NCBI GenBank assembly: GCA_024036415.1
Contig: JAMWET010000160.1
Coordinates: 448,501 to 512,500 of the forward strand
Source: Prochilodus magdalenae
Lineage: Eukaryota; Chordata; Actinopteri; Characiformes; Prochilodontidae
DNA length: 64,000 nt
Direction of reading: 5' to 3'
This document shows positions 47,291 to 60,129 of this stretch, piece after piece. Numbering within the stretch: position 1 is the stretch's first letter; every line of letters begins with the position of its first letter. The notes beneath the pieces were generated by a model. The model was not told the origin of the DNA, made no database searches, and saw only the letters and a list, made by a program, of their open reading frames with translations. The position numbers were made by a program, and so were the translations under genes.

Positions 47291-48399
47291 ATTTACATAC
47301 CGAATTATGCTGAGATTTTGCAGCATGAATGGCATTTCTATATATAAATGATGAAGTCATTTACCCGCCAGATGAGGAGAATGTTAAGGCTGGATTGGTA
47401 AACTGTCTTTACAAGAATTTCTCCCCCTTTAGGATTGATGGTTATAGTCCACTTTTCAGATGCTGGTGAAAAGAAGCCTCAGTTTGCTAACAGTCATCAA
47501 GCAGGAGGCCCAAGTGTTGACATGCTGTTACAGTTGACTGCTTTTAAGGTGAATTGTGATGCTACGGCCGAGCAGTAGCATTCTTGGAGACAAATAAAGG
47601 AGAGAGTTGGGTATTATGGTGACCATCAGCTGAAAATGTCAACAGTTTCTCTGCTGTTTATGTTGACGGTGGACAAGCCGTAGCATTTAAATAACGTTGC
47701 GTGACCTAGCGATATTAGTTTCATTCTAGCAATGACACTCCAGACAAAAATACACTGTAAAGCAAACAGCCAAGTTTCAATATAGACTAAAACTGACAGA
47801 TGCAGTAATACACAGAGCCCTTCTGGATACTTTATTCAGACTGTCTGCCTACAAGCAGATTCTTTAACTCCAGCATGGGGCTGAGAATATTCTTTTTCTT
47901 TCTCTCACTCACACACAAGACCATTTCTATAATTTTCCTTTATTCCTCGTAAAACCCCAAAGGCACTGTGTAGGCAAATCACTCAACAAAAGCACATGGA
48001 TTAAAACAGCATGAAACAAGAGGCTTAAAGCAGAAACAAAGCATGCTAAGTGTGAAAAGCACAGAGATAATAAATGAAGAGCTGCGTGGAAGAAAAGGAG
48101 CTTCAGCTGCAGCAGGATGCTCATCACTCTCCAACACCACCACCTACACAGAGCCATGCAGAGGGATTCAAAACAGCCTGCAAATGCTAAGAAGTGCCCA
48201 AATAGATTAAACATACAAATTTACTAATGCCTAAAGAATAACTCACAGCCCAATACGCCTGTGCTGTCTTCGCTTTCGCAGTACTCATATTGTAGACATG
48301 TACAACATGCCAATGAGCATCTAATCAATCAATGAATGTATTATTCTGATCCTGACCAATCACACAAGCTCTTTGGAGTTTGATGCGGTATGTTAACAT
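47291..48399. other. non-coding stretch
   Basis: No simple repeat of note. A 95-codon minus-strand frame at 47927-48214 is hydrophobic and Leu/Ser/Cys-rich without a recognised family. No gene supported. Confidence 0.45.
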
Positions 48400-48700
48400 T
48401 GAGTGCATTTACATGCCCTTAATGACCTGCAGAAAATCAGATTTAGGCAGTAACACGTTCATATGTAGCTAGGTCAAAAAAATGGGAAACTCCAAGTGTA
48501 CACAATCAGTAAATAGATTACTACATATATGTTTGGTCAATTAACTCAGAGAAGAAGACATGAAGTAGATGGAATGCAAAACTCAAACTTAATGCCCAGC
48601 TTAAACAACGAATCACTTGAAAATATGAACATACATTAATAATGTAAATCCTTGGTTTCCAAGCACATAGCTAGGTCTCAGTGTCACTCCAGAAGAGTGC
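48400..48700 (-). repeat. dispersed repeat family R2, copy 2
   Basis: On the plus strand GTGTCACTCCAGAAGAGTGC then TGTTGTC (48679-48705) is the reverse complement of the GACAACA...TTCTGGAGTGAC phrase of copy 1. The left side carries GTGCATTTACATGCCC (48403-48418) and AAATCAGATTTAGGCAG (48434-48450), phrases common at ends of fish interspersed repeats. Confidence 0.45.
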
Positions 48701-51700
48701 TGTTGTCATCTCACAGTTAAAAGCTGTTAAAAGCACACAGACACACATATAGTGCTTTATTCTCTCACCAGTCCATATGCTCCATATTCAAGCACGGACT
48801 ATGCAGCAAAATTAGACAGCAAAAACCTCTTAAAATGACAATCAAAATGAAAAAACAAAGATTTTGCAAGGCTGTGAAATTCCAAACATAATCCTTAAAT
48901 GATATCTGCCTCCTGAACTGTTTTACTGGAACTGATCTGTGGGGCAAATACACTTTCATGCTGTAACGCTGCCTCCTTCACCAAAGAAGGAGTGAAGAGA
49001 GCAACACATGGAATGGAGCATTAAAATCCATTTTCCAATCACACTTGCGGCCCCCGAGCAGCGGACTGGTGGGTGTAAAATTGAACTCTGTTCCAGAAAA
49101 ACAACACAAAAAAAGAATTGGTTTAAATTTGGTTGCCATGCCTTAAGTTAATCCATTTGGTCCATGCCCTCATCCCCTCCTCCAGATACCAGTTTCAAGG
49201 CTCTGCCAACTTGTCTTTGTAATAGGAATTGAAATATGTATACAACCCTAACAATGCCTGGACAAACTAAAAGCAGAACCTGCCGTTTATAATGCAGAAC
49301 CAAAGTGGTAGTTGTGTTACTTATTGAGTTGTGTATTTAATCTGCACATCAATAAGTGTACTCAAAAACAGGCATAACAGACAATATTTATTTCTTTATA
49401 TGAGAGGAGGCGGTGCTCTTATTTACAGTAGGGGTTGGGGATACAATGGGTTACGTAATACACAGTAAACTTAAAGCCATCAATAAATTACACCCACAAA
49501 GAATTAACCGACAGCAATTAAACCAGTCGGTTCTGGTGTGGTCATGGCGGCAGCCAAGATGACAAACAAATTGTGTTTCGGCAACCTGTACTCTTTGATG
49601 AGAAAGATGAAAAGATTCATCCACCCCCACCAATTTGGATAATTTCCATAAAAACCTTTTGAACATGACAAAATAAAAAAGTGGCCATTCCACTCTGCCA
49701 AAAAAAAGGAAGTATTTTAAATAATTTGAATTACATTTCCTCCCCTGGTACCACATTGAGTGTAACGGCCTCTAGACCTATTTGTTTTGCTTTCAATTAC
49801 TAGAAACGAGAGGAACTTGCACTGGAAATCATTATGTTGCATCACGCTAGAAGCAGCTAAATGAAATCCATCAACTTAGCCAAGTCCATGCGAAAATAAC
49901 AAAATCAGTTTCAGAACAATCATGTGAATTCTCAGAATTGTGTGTAAAGAAGCTCAGGGATATCGTGGCTCCAGCGTGGAGATTATTTATTGAGCTTCTC
50001 TACTGAAGGCTCCAGGTCTTCACCTCTAAACCTCCTTCCAGGCAAACAAACATCAAACATCACCCAGGCCCAGAGGTCTCAGACAAAAGCTGACCTGAAT
50101 CAATTTAAAACACTGCAGATCCAGCCAGAACCAAAGGAGCAGCATAAAAGGTCTCACATACAACCCTATGGACGAGTATATACTGATATATTTTGTATTA
50201 CAGCAGGAGCCATAGCCTACATATTATTTGACGTGTTCATCTATGCATTACAATTACAATCATAATTCATTTTTACAAGTACACTTTCTTCCCCTCTTTT
50301 ATCCTTTAGAATTCAACATGCTGCTTTTGTACCTTTTTCTTCTAAATGTCTCCATAACTGAGCATCACCTAATTACACCTGCTAGCTAGGTCACCCCAAT
50401 TACACATAACTACCAGAGCTAGAATATTCAAGTGTAACACGTTGTGCCCAATAGATTTGAAGCCAAGCACTGCATTTTTCCACACATCACTGGACACTTT
50501 GTGCTTAGAGAAGACCCTGAATGGCAATTCTACTATATCCGCTAAACCCTCTAAGTTGGTTAACACTGTGTTATGGTACAATCCAACCCACTCTGAGAAC
50601 TTCTATTCTAGGATAGTTCCATCACTAGTAACTTCACAACACTTAGATGGAAACAGGCTGTTTTAGTTACTGTGGCTTTTAGGCTGATTAAAGAAAATGA
50701 GCTCTATAGTAATTGGACTCAGAAAGTCTCATTACATGAAGGAACACCCTTGTAGCTTCACTGAGTGAGTGGAGCTAAACTGCTGTAGGCTGTACAGAAG
50801 GATATCCTGTATGTGCTGGAACTTAAAAGATGTTACAAAGATTTTAATTGCTTTGTTTCCAAATATGTACATGGATGGACTAAAAATGAGTAAACTTCTG
50901 TGAGATGAATTCAGTGTACCATGTCCTTGAAATGCTTTAGTAATAGAACAGGTTCCCAAAATTACAAGCTTTAATCTTCATTAATGATCAAATGCCATTT
51001 TGGAAAGTGCACATTTGATCAGCTTGATCGAGCAACATTTAATTAGCAGCAGCAGCAGCCACGTTAGCTAAAGTACGACAGAAAAATCACAAAATGGGAA
51101 AATGATACTTTAATTATGAAACTGCAAACCTTGCAAACAACACATTACCCAGACGGTGCTCACTTTGCTGCAAATGCAACGTCTCAGACACACCAAAACT
51201 TACCTAACATTAGTTCAACCCCGCTGTCACACATTCCAGACATCAGCCACTCTAAAAGTCTCAAAGCTTTCAGGAGACTGATCCTCCTCCAGGACACGCT
51301 AATCCAAGCCTGGGACGCACACGAACCCGATAACTCGCTAAATAAATAAATAAGAACTCTATTCCCTTCTTGCCCCCTATTTCAGTCAGAGGACAGAAAA
51401 CAGACTTAGCTGTGAGGTCAAAGGTGACCCCAGCCTCAATTACGGGAGTCCCATGTGGAAGGGAGAGCGATTATTCAAAAGCCTTCAACATCTTTCTTCT
51501 CCTTGACAAAGAAGCTAAAACAGTATAGAAACCGAACGGCTCCCCCCGTTTTGCACGGCTTGTCAGAAAGCATAAAGTTTATAAACAAGGACAGATGGGG
51601 TCAAAGGTGATATAAGGAGAGAGGTCAGAGAGTGAGAAGCAGAGAGATTGAGAGTCTCTTACTCTTTTACTGACGGATAGCACTCGTTTAGAAAACTGGC

Positions 51701-52109
51701 TTATTGAAAGCTTGAGGGGGAGGCCCGAGCCCCCTTAAAACAGCCATAAACAGACAAGCACATTCCGATATCATGAGCACGAGTCAGTTAGCTGCAACTC
51801 AACCTACATACGATTGTGATCTAAAAATAACACGTAGAGAGGTGACAGGGTACTGCCGAGTCCTAATCTTAGACTGAAATGTGAGAACTTGCCATTATTG
51901 TGAAGACCAGCTAGCTGAATAATAAATGCAGATGTATGCATTTCAGCAGAGGGTCTCATGTACGCTAGAAAGAATGGGAATCCTGCGTACCGTGGAATCA
52001 CTGGGAAGTGTATTAGATTATTCTGAAAGCCTGAATTTGGGAGTCAAGCATGAGTTTTGTTTCAATTCCTCTGACAGCTACAATCATTTCAAGTTCATTA
52101 CTGCGCCCC
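48701..52109. other. non-coding stretch
   Basis: Mixed to AT-rich. Short features: (GCA)4 near 51046-51057 and a small GGGGG/CCCCC hairpin at 51713-51737. Frames of 65-101 codons at 49451-49756, 49990-50265 and elsewhere lack domain signatures. No RNA gene or transposon recognised. Confidence 0.4.
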
Positions 52110-52540
52110 AGCAAACCCATGCGGTATGAACGAAGATATTTTACAAATTGGGGGTGTTTTACGAGAGCACGCTGAAATGAGAAAAGCAGCGCACCACAAG
52201 AGCTCATATTTTAAGCTGCCTGAAGCCCACAAACGATTTGATTACCTAAATGACATATTGTGGCATGCGCGACTTGATGAAGTTTGCCCAGCATCGCGTC
52301 ATTTGTTAACATGTCCTTCACCAAAACGAGGGCAAATTTCCTCTGTTAGTCTTAATCATCTCTCTCACGGCCACGCCATCTCATTATATCATCGGACGAA
52401 CTCCTCCAAGCGGTCATTAGTCTTTGGCACGCAAACAAAAACACAGAAACGTGAAAGCGCTGCTGGTGCAGCTAGCCTTGCAAGCTCTGACAGGCCTCAC
52501 CAACACTGGGCTCTGAAGATCTTTCTGGATATAATTTAAA
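52110..52540. promoter_or_regulatory. repeat-free block, candidate conserved non-coding element (a 137-codon frame also spans it)
   Basis: Homogeneous unique sequence with many CpGs for its A+T content and words such as TTTGATTACCTAAATGAC (52237-52254). A plus-strand frame (52126-52539, 137 codons, several His/Lys/Ser) is open throughout but matches no family I know and has no splice signals. Deep conservation could explain the unusual base pattern either way. Confidence 0.3.
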
Positions 52541-53130
52541 GCCTATCGTCGAATGATGAATAACCTCGGTTTTGTTTAGGTTTCGAGGTCTTGATGTCTG
52601 CAGCTTGAGACAAATAACACGTTGCGTCAGCCAATCACAGAGTGGTGCTGTCAGCAGACTGGAAGGATTCCGCAGCGCCCTGACGGATGGTGGCTCCCGG
52701 AGGGGTCCGAGTCAGGCTCTGGAAGCAGGCCATGGGTTAAGCAGCCACCTCGTTTGCTCACGATGATGTTAAAACACGCAACAATCCGACTTGAAAAATT
52801 TCCCCTCGGGTCTAATCCATCTCACTTTGGGCCACAAACGTGTCTGTAGGCACTTTTTTTGGAGAGTGGAAAAGAGAGATTCTCCCGCTCAAGGGCCTGT
52901 TTAGCTTAGCACTGACCGGGAGAGATGGAGCAGTGTTGATTTTGGAAAGATGGTGTGAAAGCCCCGCCTTAGTTCAGCGGTAACAGCAAAGACAGGAGGT
53001 GGACAAATTAGCAAGGTCGCTTCGATTTCCCACTTTGTTAATGCAGGTGGGGAGGTGACTACAGGGCCAGCCTTTATTCCATTATAAAAGAAAACACCTC
53101 TCCTGGCAAGAACACAGAGACTCCAGGAGA
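52541..53130. promoter_or_regulatory. repeat-poor, CpG-bearing block, candidate regulatory region
   Basis: Contains CAGCCAATCACAG (a CCAAT-type word, 52627-52639), GATTCCGCAGCGCCC and several CpGs at 52610-52700, with no simple repeats. No recognised coding frame; the 64- and 75-codon frames overlap. Confidence 0.22.
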
Positions 53131-53627
53131 AGAACGAAGCAAGACGATGCTGTTCTGTGGTACAGCAGTGGTAATACTTTAACTCTACATGTCATTTGGT
53201 TCTGATTTAGGATTAACACTGGGCTTCAAGAAAACAGTCATGTGCGAAAACCACTTTTATTGAGATCACCCTCGAGGAGAGCTAGCAAGCACCCGGGCCC
53301 ATTTCCGCTCCACTCATGCATAGACACCCAGTGTAGCCTTTTGCTAGTTGTCTTTCTCACAGTAGTTGGTGGGGGGTAAGATGAGGCAGAGTCACAATGG
53401 AAGCCTTGTTTGGAGCTTAGGCTGCAGTTGTCTGCCCAATGCTCCCCCAGCGGCGATTAGGTGACACCTCTGCAGCGCTGTGCTAATTCCTCAGTGAGCG
53501 CCACTGCCAGGGATTAGCCAGCAGTGACGGAGAGGCCTTATCTCACCTCCCAGTGATAAATCAGGTGCTAACATAAACTGCTGCTCAAACAGGCCCGCAC
53601 CGAAGGAACGCAACTGCACAGTTAGTG
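53131..53627. other. non-coding stretch, moderately GC-rich
   Basis: Repeat-free with GC-rich patches (53285-53310, 53445-53540). No frame above 60 codons. Could extend the candidate regulatory region to its left. Confidence 0.35.
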
Positions 53628-53690
53628 GAGCGGCTGGAACTCTGAGAACTCAGAGCGGCTGGAACTCTGAGCACGCTCTGAGAAAACAAC
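53628..53690. repeat. 25-bp tandem duplication containing a 7-bp palindrome
   Basis: GAGCGGCTGGAACTCTGAG occurs at 53628-53646 and again at 53653-53671 (period 25). CTCTGAG and CTCAGAG flank a 2-nt spacer at 53640-53655, and GCTCTGAG recurs at 53676-53683. It appears recent because both copies are identical. Confidence 0.85.
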
Positions 53691-55489
53691 AACCGCGTGT
53701 CTGTCCCAAATCCCCGTTTAGTGCCTCCAGGATCGAGCGCGGCTGCTGTGTGGAGTTAGAACACTGGTCACCTTCATTCAAGTTTGACTGGCAAGCCCCC
53801 AAACAATGGTGACAGTTTTGTGGGGGGCTGATTTTGACCTACCCCGCTGTAGTTACAAGGACTTTATATATTACTCACTATATTACTTTACTATATTACA
53901 TAACTCACCACAATTAAAATAACTTCTCGTCATATCACCTAATATGCAAAAGTAGCCTACGTCTACCCAGCAAATCTGGGCTAGGTAAGATTAGTAATCA
54001 CTATTTAGTAGCAATAGTCGACCAGGGGACAATAAAAGGAAAGACTTTAGGCCTTTAAAGCAAGAGAGAAAAAAAAGCATCTTCATTGGTCATTCTGTAG
54101 TATTCCCATGGTTATGATAGCTGGCCTAGCGTGCCAATTTGCTTCAGTTCCACCAATAGCAGAGTCTCTGACATCTGCTGTTTGTAGCATTGACGAGAGA
54201 TGACCATATGATGATCTGCAAAACAGACCGACAGCTGAAATAACCGAGTTTCAAAGAAGAAAAATGTCTTCTGAGAACAAAGTTGGCTTTAAGTGCGCGT
54301 TCCCTAAAGAAAAGGGTGGAAAATAAAACCATGTAGGATGAAAGATATTTCACAACAGTGTCATCTCCAGTGCTGAAATGACTGTGGACGAATAAAAACA
54401 GCACAAAAAGACCATGCAGGACACTCCAACAGTGGCTCTTTTGTGCACTGCCGTGTTTTCTCTGGACAGAAGCTCGAGCTTGTATCCTCTCCACCAGACA
54501 ATTGAGCCAACAGTCGTGGAATCTCATTACAAAAGTCACTGTTTTTCTTAATGCTTTGTCAGTTTTCATGTTTTTCAATGCTTTTTTCCTTGAAACCATT
54601 CAGTGCAGTTTTAACCTGATTTGGAGGTCCCGCCACACACACTGTTGGACTGTATTTCTATGGAATTTTTTTGGCTATTTAATCTTGTTTGTTTGACAAA
54701 AGCATACAGAATACATCTTTCAGCTCAAAAACGAGATTTATGAAGAAAGAGTAACTGATTCCAAGTGTGATGTGATGCGTGATTTCAATCATTTTATATA
54801 ACACTTATTTTCTATGAAAATTTATTTCAGTTACATGGAAGTGCCATGATGTCATTAGGATAGCAATCAGGATGTAACAGTGACCTGAAGGCTTAAAAGA
54901 AAAAAAAAGAAACGAAAAAGCTGACAACTGAATGTATACTCTCACTTTCAGAAATAACCCCTGATTAAGTGGCAAACAATTCCCTAATCAGCACTGCTAC
55001 TCCTCTCTTTCTGTTCAGCAGCCTTTTCTTTCTCTGCATGCATATCAATATCCAGGACTAAGGGCAAAAGGACGTTCAGAGACTCTTAATAATTAATGAG
55101 ATTGTGGTGCATTCAGTAAATAGCGACGCACGAAAACGCATGACACTGTAAACATGGCCATTCCCATGAATACCTCTCCTGGATATGACTTTAGGTGCCA
55201 GAAGCAAAGTCGTGCTTTAAATAGGCTACGGGAGAGGAGACTGATGTACTGTAGCACGGAGATGTAATCTCGGTTTATTCCTGAAACAATACAAACACTC
55301 TGACGCTGCAGTCGCCCCGTCTGAAGAGCTGCTTAATACATAATGGTTTCAAATAGCCATCTGTATCTGTGCTTGTGGGAGTTTATGCAAATACAAGATT
55401 GAAGCAAATACAACAATCTCCAGCAATAAACAATTTGCATTTTCCATTTATCCTGTCAGGGAAATGTCAGAGAGGCGATATTAAAAGAA
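53691..55489. other. non-coding stretch
   Basis: AT-rich parts at 53860-53960 and 54760-54840. The 151-codon minus-strand frame at 54144-54599 is unaccompanied by splice signals or a recognised family. A-run near 54900-54909. No gene supported. Confidence 0.4.
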
Positions 55490-56000
55490 ACAGTCTCACT
55501 TTCAAGATTATCTAGTCTCCCGGCAGCAAATGAAATGCATAGATTCTACTAAATTACCTTCTATGCATATAAGGCCCGTGGAAAAAGCAATCATACACAG
55601 ACCTGACAAAGAACAAGCCCAATTCTCGAGCCAAAGAAGAGCACATAAGAATTCTGAAGGTGAACACAGAACGCAATTTCTCTGACTAACAGCCGGTCCG
55701 ATACCCTTTCTTTTCTCACCAGTATGCAATTAATTAGTAATGCTGTGATGGACTGAACCCACTTCTATCAAACCCTCTAGAACTATTGATTTATGCACGA
55801 GGCAAGTATGCGCTAAATCAAACGCCTTATCAAAAGTTACCATCGAGCGAATTAAATTAATAAACGGCCGGGCAGTAGGCAGCACTCGCGCTCCAGCATC
55901 TGTGCGTGAATGATAAGATGCCGTTCAGTGGAGCGGAGCTAGAGCTGGTGGTCTTAAGAGTTGTAATGTGCTACACTAAATGGGAGATTATCTGTGTGCG
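55490..56000. promoter_or_regulatory. repeat-poor block with homeodomain/POU-type words, candidate enhancer
   Basis: ATGCAATTAATTAGTAATGC at 55724-55743 combines an octamer-like and a TAATTA homeodomain core. GCGAATTAAATTAATAAACGG near 55846-55866 is another AT-rich cluster beside a CpG-rich patch (55866-55930). No repeat or frame of note. Confidence 0.3.
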
Positions 56001-56800
56001 AGCTGTAACAGATTAACAGTTAACCACAATTTGCAGAAATGGCCACTTTCAAATTTGTGGCTGCTGGCCATAAAAGCCACAGAGAATAAAAACTACAACT
56101 ATCGCAGTGAACAAGTTATGACATAATGCATCATTAACAATAAAGTAGCCGAAAAAGGTTACTTGAAGCCATACCAAAAAGAATAGCCTTTGCGGTATGT
56201 AGGAACTTTTCAGAGTATGATAAGGCAAAAAACATCAATATACATATTTTATCATACATGATATATAATTCTCAAAGCTGGAACAGACAAAAAACAAAGA
56301 AAGAGTTCTGCCAATCTTAAACAAATACTATACAAATACAACTAACAACGTAATGGGCATCGTTCTATAATAAAACCTGCAGTGGGTTAAGTACTAACTG
56401 CTTAGAAAAGCATAATGTAATCATGATACCAACAATCATCATTATACTGCCCACCCCAAGTTTCAATTTTGTAATGAAGTGAACTTAAAGTTTACAAAAA
56501 TCCACAAAATGCTAAGTTTTTGATTTCCAAGCCAGGAGCTATTTCTAAAATGAAGCATTTTTACACAGTTTAGTCACTGAGATGTAAACATTTATTCAGG
56601 GTGCTTTGATGTAAGTGCTTCTTTCTAGAGACCTTTCTTTTCAATGCTGGTGTGGAGAGGGGTTGCAATGTCTACAACACAAATAAAGCCATTTTATTTA
56701 CTAGCCAGTGATTTTACACATAACCTGACCTTCTTATTTGTATAGGTAATGTTGATTATGGTAAAACAGGAAATTAATAATTAAATAAAATGAACAAATA
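56001..56800. other. AT-rich non-coding stretch
   Basis: No gene, RNA or repeat family recognised; no frame above 60 codons. Confidence 0.5.
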
Positions 56801-56829
56801 AGTAAATAAATAAATAAATAAATAAATAA
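56801..56829. repeat. (TAAA)n microsatellite
   Basis: About seven TAAA units, with looser AAATAA words upstream from 56770. Confidence 0.9.
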
Positions 56830-57859
56830 GGTGTGGATAAGGGACTATTTGCCTAATTTAATGAAACAATAAAATTGTTACTGTGCCTTTAAGACCAATA
56901 AATAGGCTCTGTCCTGACTGGCTGTCCTGTGTTGTGCCTCACTCAGAAAAGCATTTAGAACTGAAACACTCCTTAGAACTTCAATATGAGTGGGTGGGGC
57001 AAATCTGCTGCTGGCCAAATAGGTGCACATACATAAAGAATATATATAAATTAGTTGGTTCCTGAGACATCACAGAAACACTGAATTCAATACGGTGTGT
57101 TTGTGATGAATAGGTTCCATATATGACCTGTACGGTCTGGAGAGTAATATTAGTGATGGAGTTTCTGTAAAGTGATGCATTTCATACCAAAGCAGAACTT
57201 TTGAAAAATGATTTTACTTAAATAGTGTACTTACAATTACAGATTTCTACTGCATCCACCATTTTGTATTTTTCCCCTTCTTCCTTCCTGACCCAGAAAA
57301 AGTCCAGGTGGTGGAAGAATCCCAGTTAAAACCATCAATTAAACCAAAAGGCTAGCCTATTCATCTGAAAGGTGAAAGAGAGGGGAGGAGGCTGAAGAGA
57401 GCCAGGTCCAAGTTCTCTCCCTGAGCCAGCGGACCACCCGGAGAAATCTGTCCCAGGCACTGAAACTGCCACAGTCAATCACTGACCGGCAGACGTGTCA
57501 CTTTGCATTACAGCGTGTCTGTTTAAGGTGTTTCAGAGCCACAGGGTTAATCCCCACATCAAACGCACTAGACCCAACCACCAGCTCCATCAACTAGTGT
57601 TATAACATCTTATGTCCATATTCATCATAATTACAACAAGCATTCAACCAATTATTCTCTATTGTGTATATCCATTTAGGGGTGACTAATTTGACTCTTT
57701 AAGGTACAGCATGAAGACCGTGAGCACCTCTAAAACAATGAACAGTGTAATATAAAAACTGAATGTATTAGAACTGTAAACAAGTCAACTGTTTTGTTTA
57801 TTGTTTGGGAAAAACTGAACTGAAAAAGTGACTGTAGTTTTTTAAGTTACCACGCAGTC
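56830..57859. other. non-coding stretch
   Basis: Mixed sequence. 57360-57560 is GC-richer and repeat-free. No gene supported. Confidence 0.45.
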
Positions 57860-58240
57860 TTAAAAAAGATGCTTCTTCAGGGGTTCTTCACTAAAGACTA
57901 TATAAAACTTTTAATATTTATAAAAAAAAACATTTTCATGCTTAAGAGGCTCTTTACAATGTGGAATAGTTCTTCAGATTGATTTAGGGTGTGATATATA
58001 TATGGTTCCATATAGAGCCTTTATTGGAAAGGGTTCTTATATCGTTACAAGCTTAAGCAGAACCCATTTTTGTGCTATATAGGAACATGTACCTGTATAA
58101 TACATCCTCCATCAACCTGAAGAACCAGTGCACCATGTAAACAGCTACATAAGCAGGCTAATACTTCTGTGTGTGCCAATGGTTCTATATAGAACAACTG
58201 TCTTTACTAATAAGCCACTGAAGAGCTTCCCCTTTTTAAA
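57860..58240. repeat. dispersed GGTTCT family (R3), longest copy
   Basis: GGGGTTCTTCACTAAAGA near 57879, ATGGTTCCATATAGAGCCTT near 58002 and GGTTCTATATAGAAC at 58181-58195 (its last 14 bases a perfect palindrome) make this the clearest R3 copy. Inverted GGTTCT/AGAACC units suggest a non-autonomous element with internal inverted repeats. Confidence 0.55.
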
Positions 58241-58780
58241 AGTATACATAGCTTTAATATTGTGCTGGGGCATTCTGTCTATTCACAAACTCCACAAAAC
58301 CCGAATGTAGATCTATTGTGAAATGCGTACAGTGATCTCCCTGCCCTACCAACCAGCACTGAATCAGTTTTGTAAGTGTGCATGTGGACTTATTTATATT
58401 GGGAAAGTATTTCTGTTTCTATTACCTTCACAGAAGCACTGAGGCTGCTCGGACTGAAAAAGGTTGGTTTTAAGTTCTTGGCTGGAGCTCTCGGCTTTGT
58501 ACCTGGCAGTGCTGCACGACTCCACTGCAGAGTTCCTCTACTGAAGGGTTCCCACCACTGCAAAGTGCTGTACAAGCTGTGGACAGGACAAATCACACAA
58601 AGCAGAGGCCGCAGAGGGTGGCTGGTGTTTGCCAAGGGCAAATAAGCGCGTGTGCCCCGTTTGTGCCATCTCCTCTGAGTAAACAAAGCACCCTGCCGTC
58701 TGCGTGGAGAGAGAGGCCATGTTTAAAGACTACTGGAGAGCACTCTTTCTCTAAACACACGCAATGCCAATGCATACCAG
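58241..58780. other. non-coding stretch
   Basis: Overlapping frames of 60-98 codons on both strands at 58376-58720, moderately GC-rich, without recognised domains. No gene supported. Confidence 0.4.
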
Positions 58781-58812
58781 AAAGAGAGAGAGACAGAGAG
58801 GCAGAGAGAGAA
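58781..58812. repeat. short GA-rich simple repeat
   Basis: AAAGAGAGAGAGACAGAGAG and similar words; a small degenerate (GA)n tract with purine-rich DNA continuing to about 58890. Confidence 0.85.
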
Positions 58813-58890
58813 GGCGGCAGTGAGAAAGACAAATAGAAAAGGGGGAGCAACAGCAGGAAAATATACAGTGGGATGAGCGAGAGAGAGATT

Positions 58891-59904
58891 CAGTGTGCCT
58901 AGTATATATGTATATACTGTATTTGACCTGTACCTTTATCTCTAGCCATTTTCCTGCACTGCTATAAAAAGCTCTACAGACTGAACTGAGGCTGGAGCAG
59001 GCTAGATTTACTCTCACGCTTGCTACTTCGATTGCACTGATGGAGAGGAAGCTCTGTTGTACTGACATGAGCAAAAAGCAGGAGGATGTCGTTCATCTCC
59101 ATGCCCACTTCAGCACATGCACTAAGCTTTCTCCCCTCTTTCTTCTCAGAGAGGATCCTGTATCAGACATCAGAAAGACAAGTGTTAGAGGGCTGGTGTT
59201 TGCTGGCCCGCCGCCAAACCAAGCCAGAGGACTAAGCTCAGGAAGATGAGACACAGAAGATGGCTCTACTGGGACATGTCTCAGCTGGCAGGGCCACAAA
59301 GAAGCACCAGAAACGCACACCCACACGCACCCTCACACTATTTGAGAAGCAGACACAGTTGGCATCTGTCAGTAGCTCTTTCGGTGGGCTGGAAAGCACC
59401 TGTCTGCTTATCTCCTCCACGCCAGCACCCACTGCTCCTGCACTGGTACTTGCTACTCTTTTAATTAGTGTTCTTTTCATTTATTCCATTATTTACACTG
59501 TCTGGACAGCCAGCTTTACAAAATGCTACATTCAAATGAGCATGATTTCCCGTTTCCTGTTTGCAATAACAGATTAAGAAGAGTATACACATTTATTTGG
59601 AGGACACACATTACAAATGTAAATAACTGTGACAATAACTAAAAAAAGTTTACGAAATACAAAATACATGAAGCTTTAAGATGATTTTGATGGTAGAGAA
59701 ATGTAATAGTGAGAACTCTGGAATGCTTGCTATAACTCTGCTGATGATGCACAATTTGTATTTATTACAGAAATGTAAAAGTGAACCACACTTGGCAGAT
59801 GACCACAAGAGCAAATAACACAAACTCTTGCCTAACACTGTGGATTTTTAAGGATCTTCTCGGATACCTGTGGCTGTGAAGCACCTCATGTACCTGGTTT
59901 CAAC
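58891..59904. other. non-coding stretch
   Basis: Several overlapping frames (69-107 codons, both strands) at 59040-59577; none has a recognised domain or splice signals. No gene supported. Confidence 0.4.
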
Positions 59905-60000
59905 TAACTCACTCACTAACTCACTCACTTGCTCGCTAACTGCCTGACTGATTGTCTTACTGACTCACTCACTGACCAATTAACTGCCAAACTTACTCAC
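59905..60000. repeat. degenerate (ACTC)n / (ACTG)n tetranucleotide repeat
   Basis: ACTAACTCACTCACTAACTC, then GACTCACTCACTGACC and similar words, about 95 bp of decayed tetranucleotides. Confidence 0.85.
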
Positions 60001-60129
60001 TGCCATTTGACTGGGTGGAGATCAGCAGCTTCTTGTTAGTAGATTTTGGTGCTACACATCAATGACACTGCGCATCGTTGTGTCTTATTTAACCAAAGCA
60101 AGAAAATCCAGATTCCATAGGAAAGCATG

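Noticed and set aside
51713..51737. Hairpin TGAGGGGG/CCCCCTTA as a terminator or structured RNA
   Set aside because: An 8-bp stem including one wobble pair is expected by chance; no transcription context.
54144..54599. 151-codon minus-strand frame as a gene
   Set aside because: No family recognised, no splice context, mixed AT-rich DNA.
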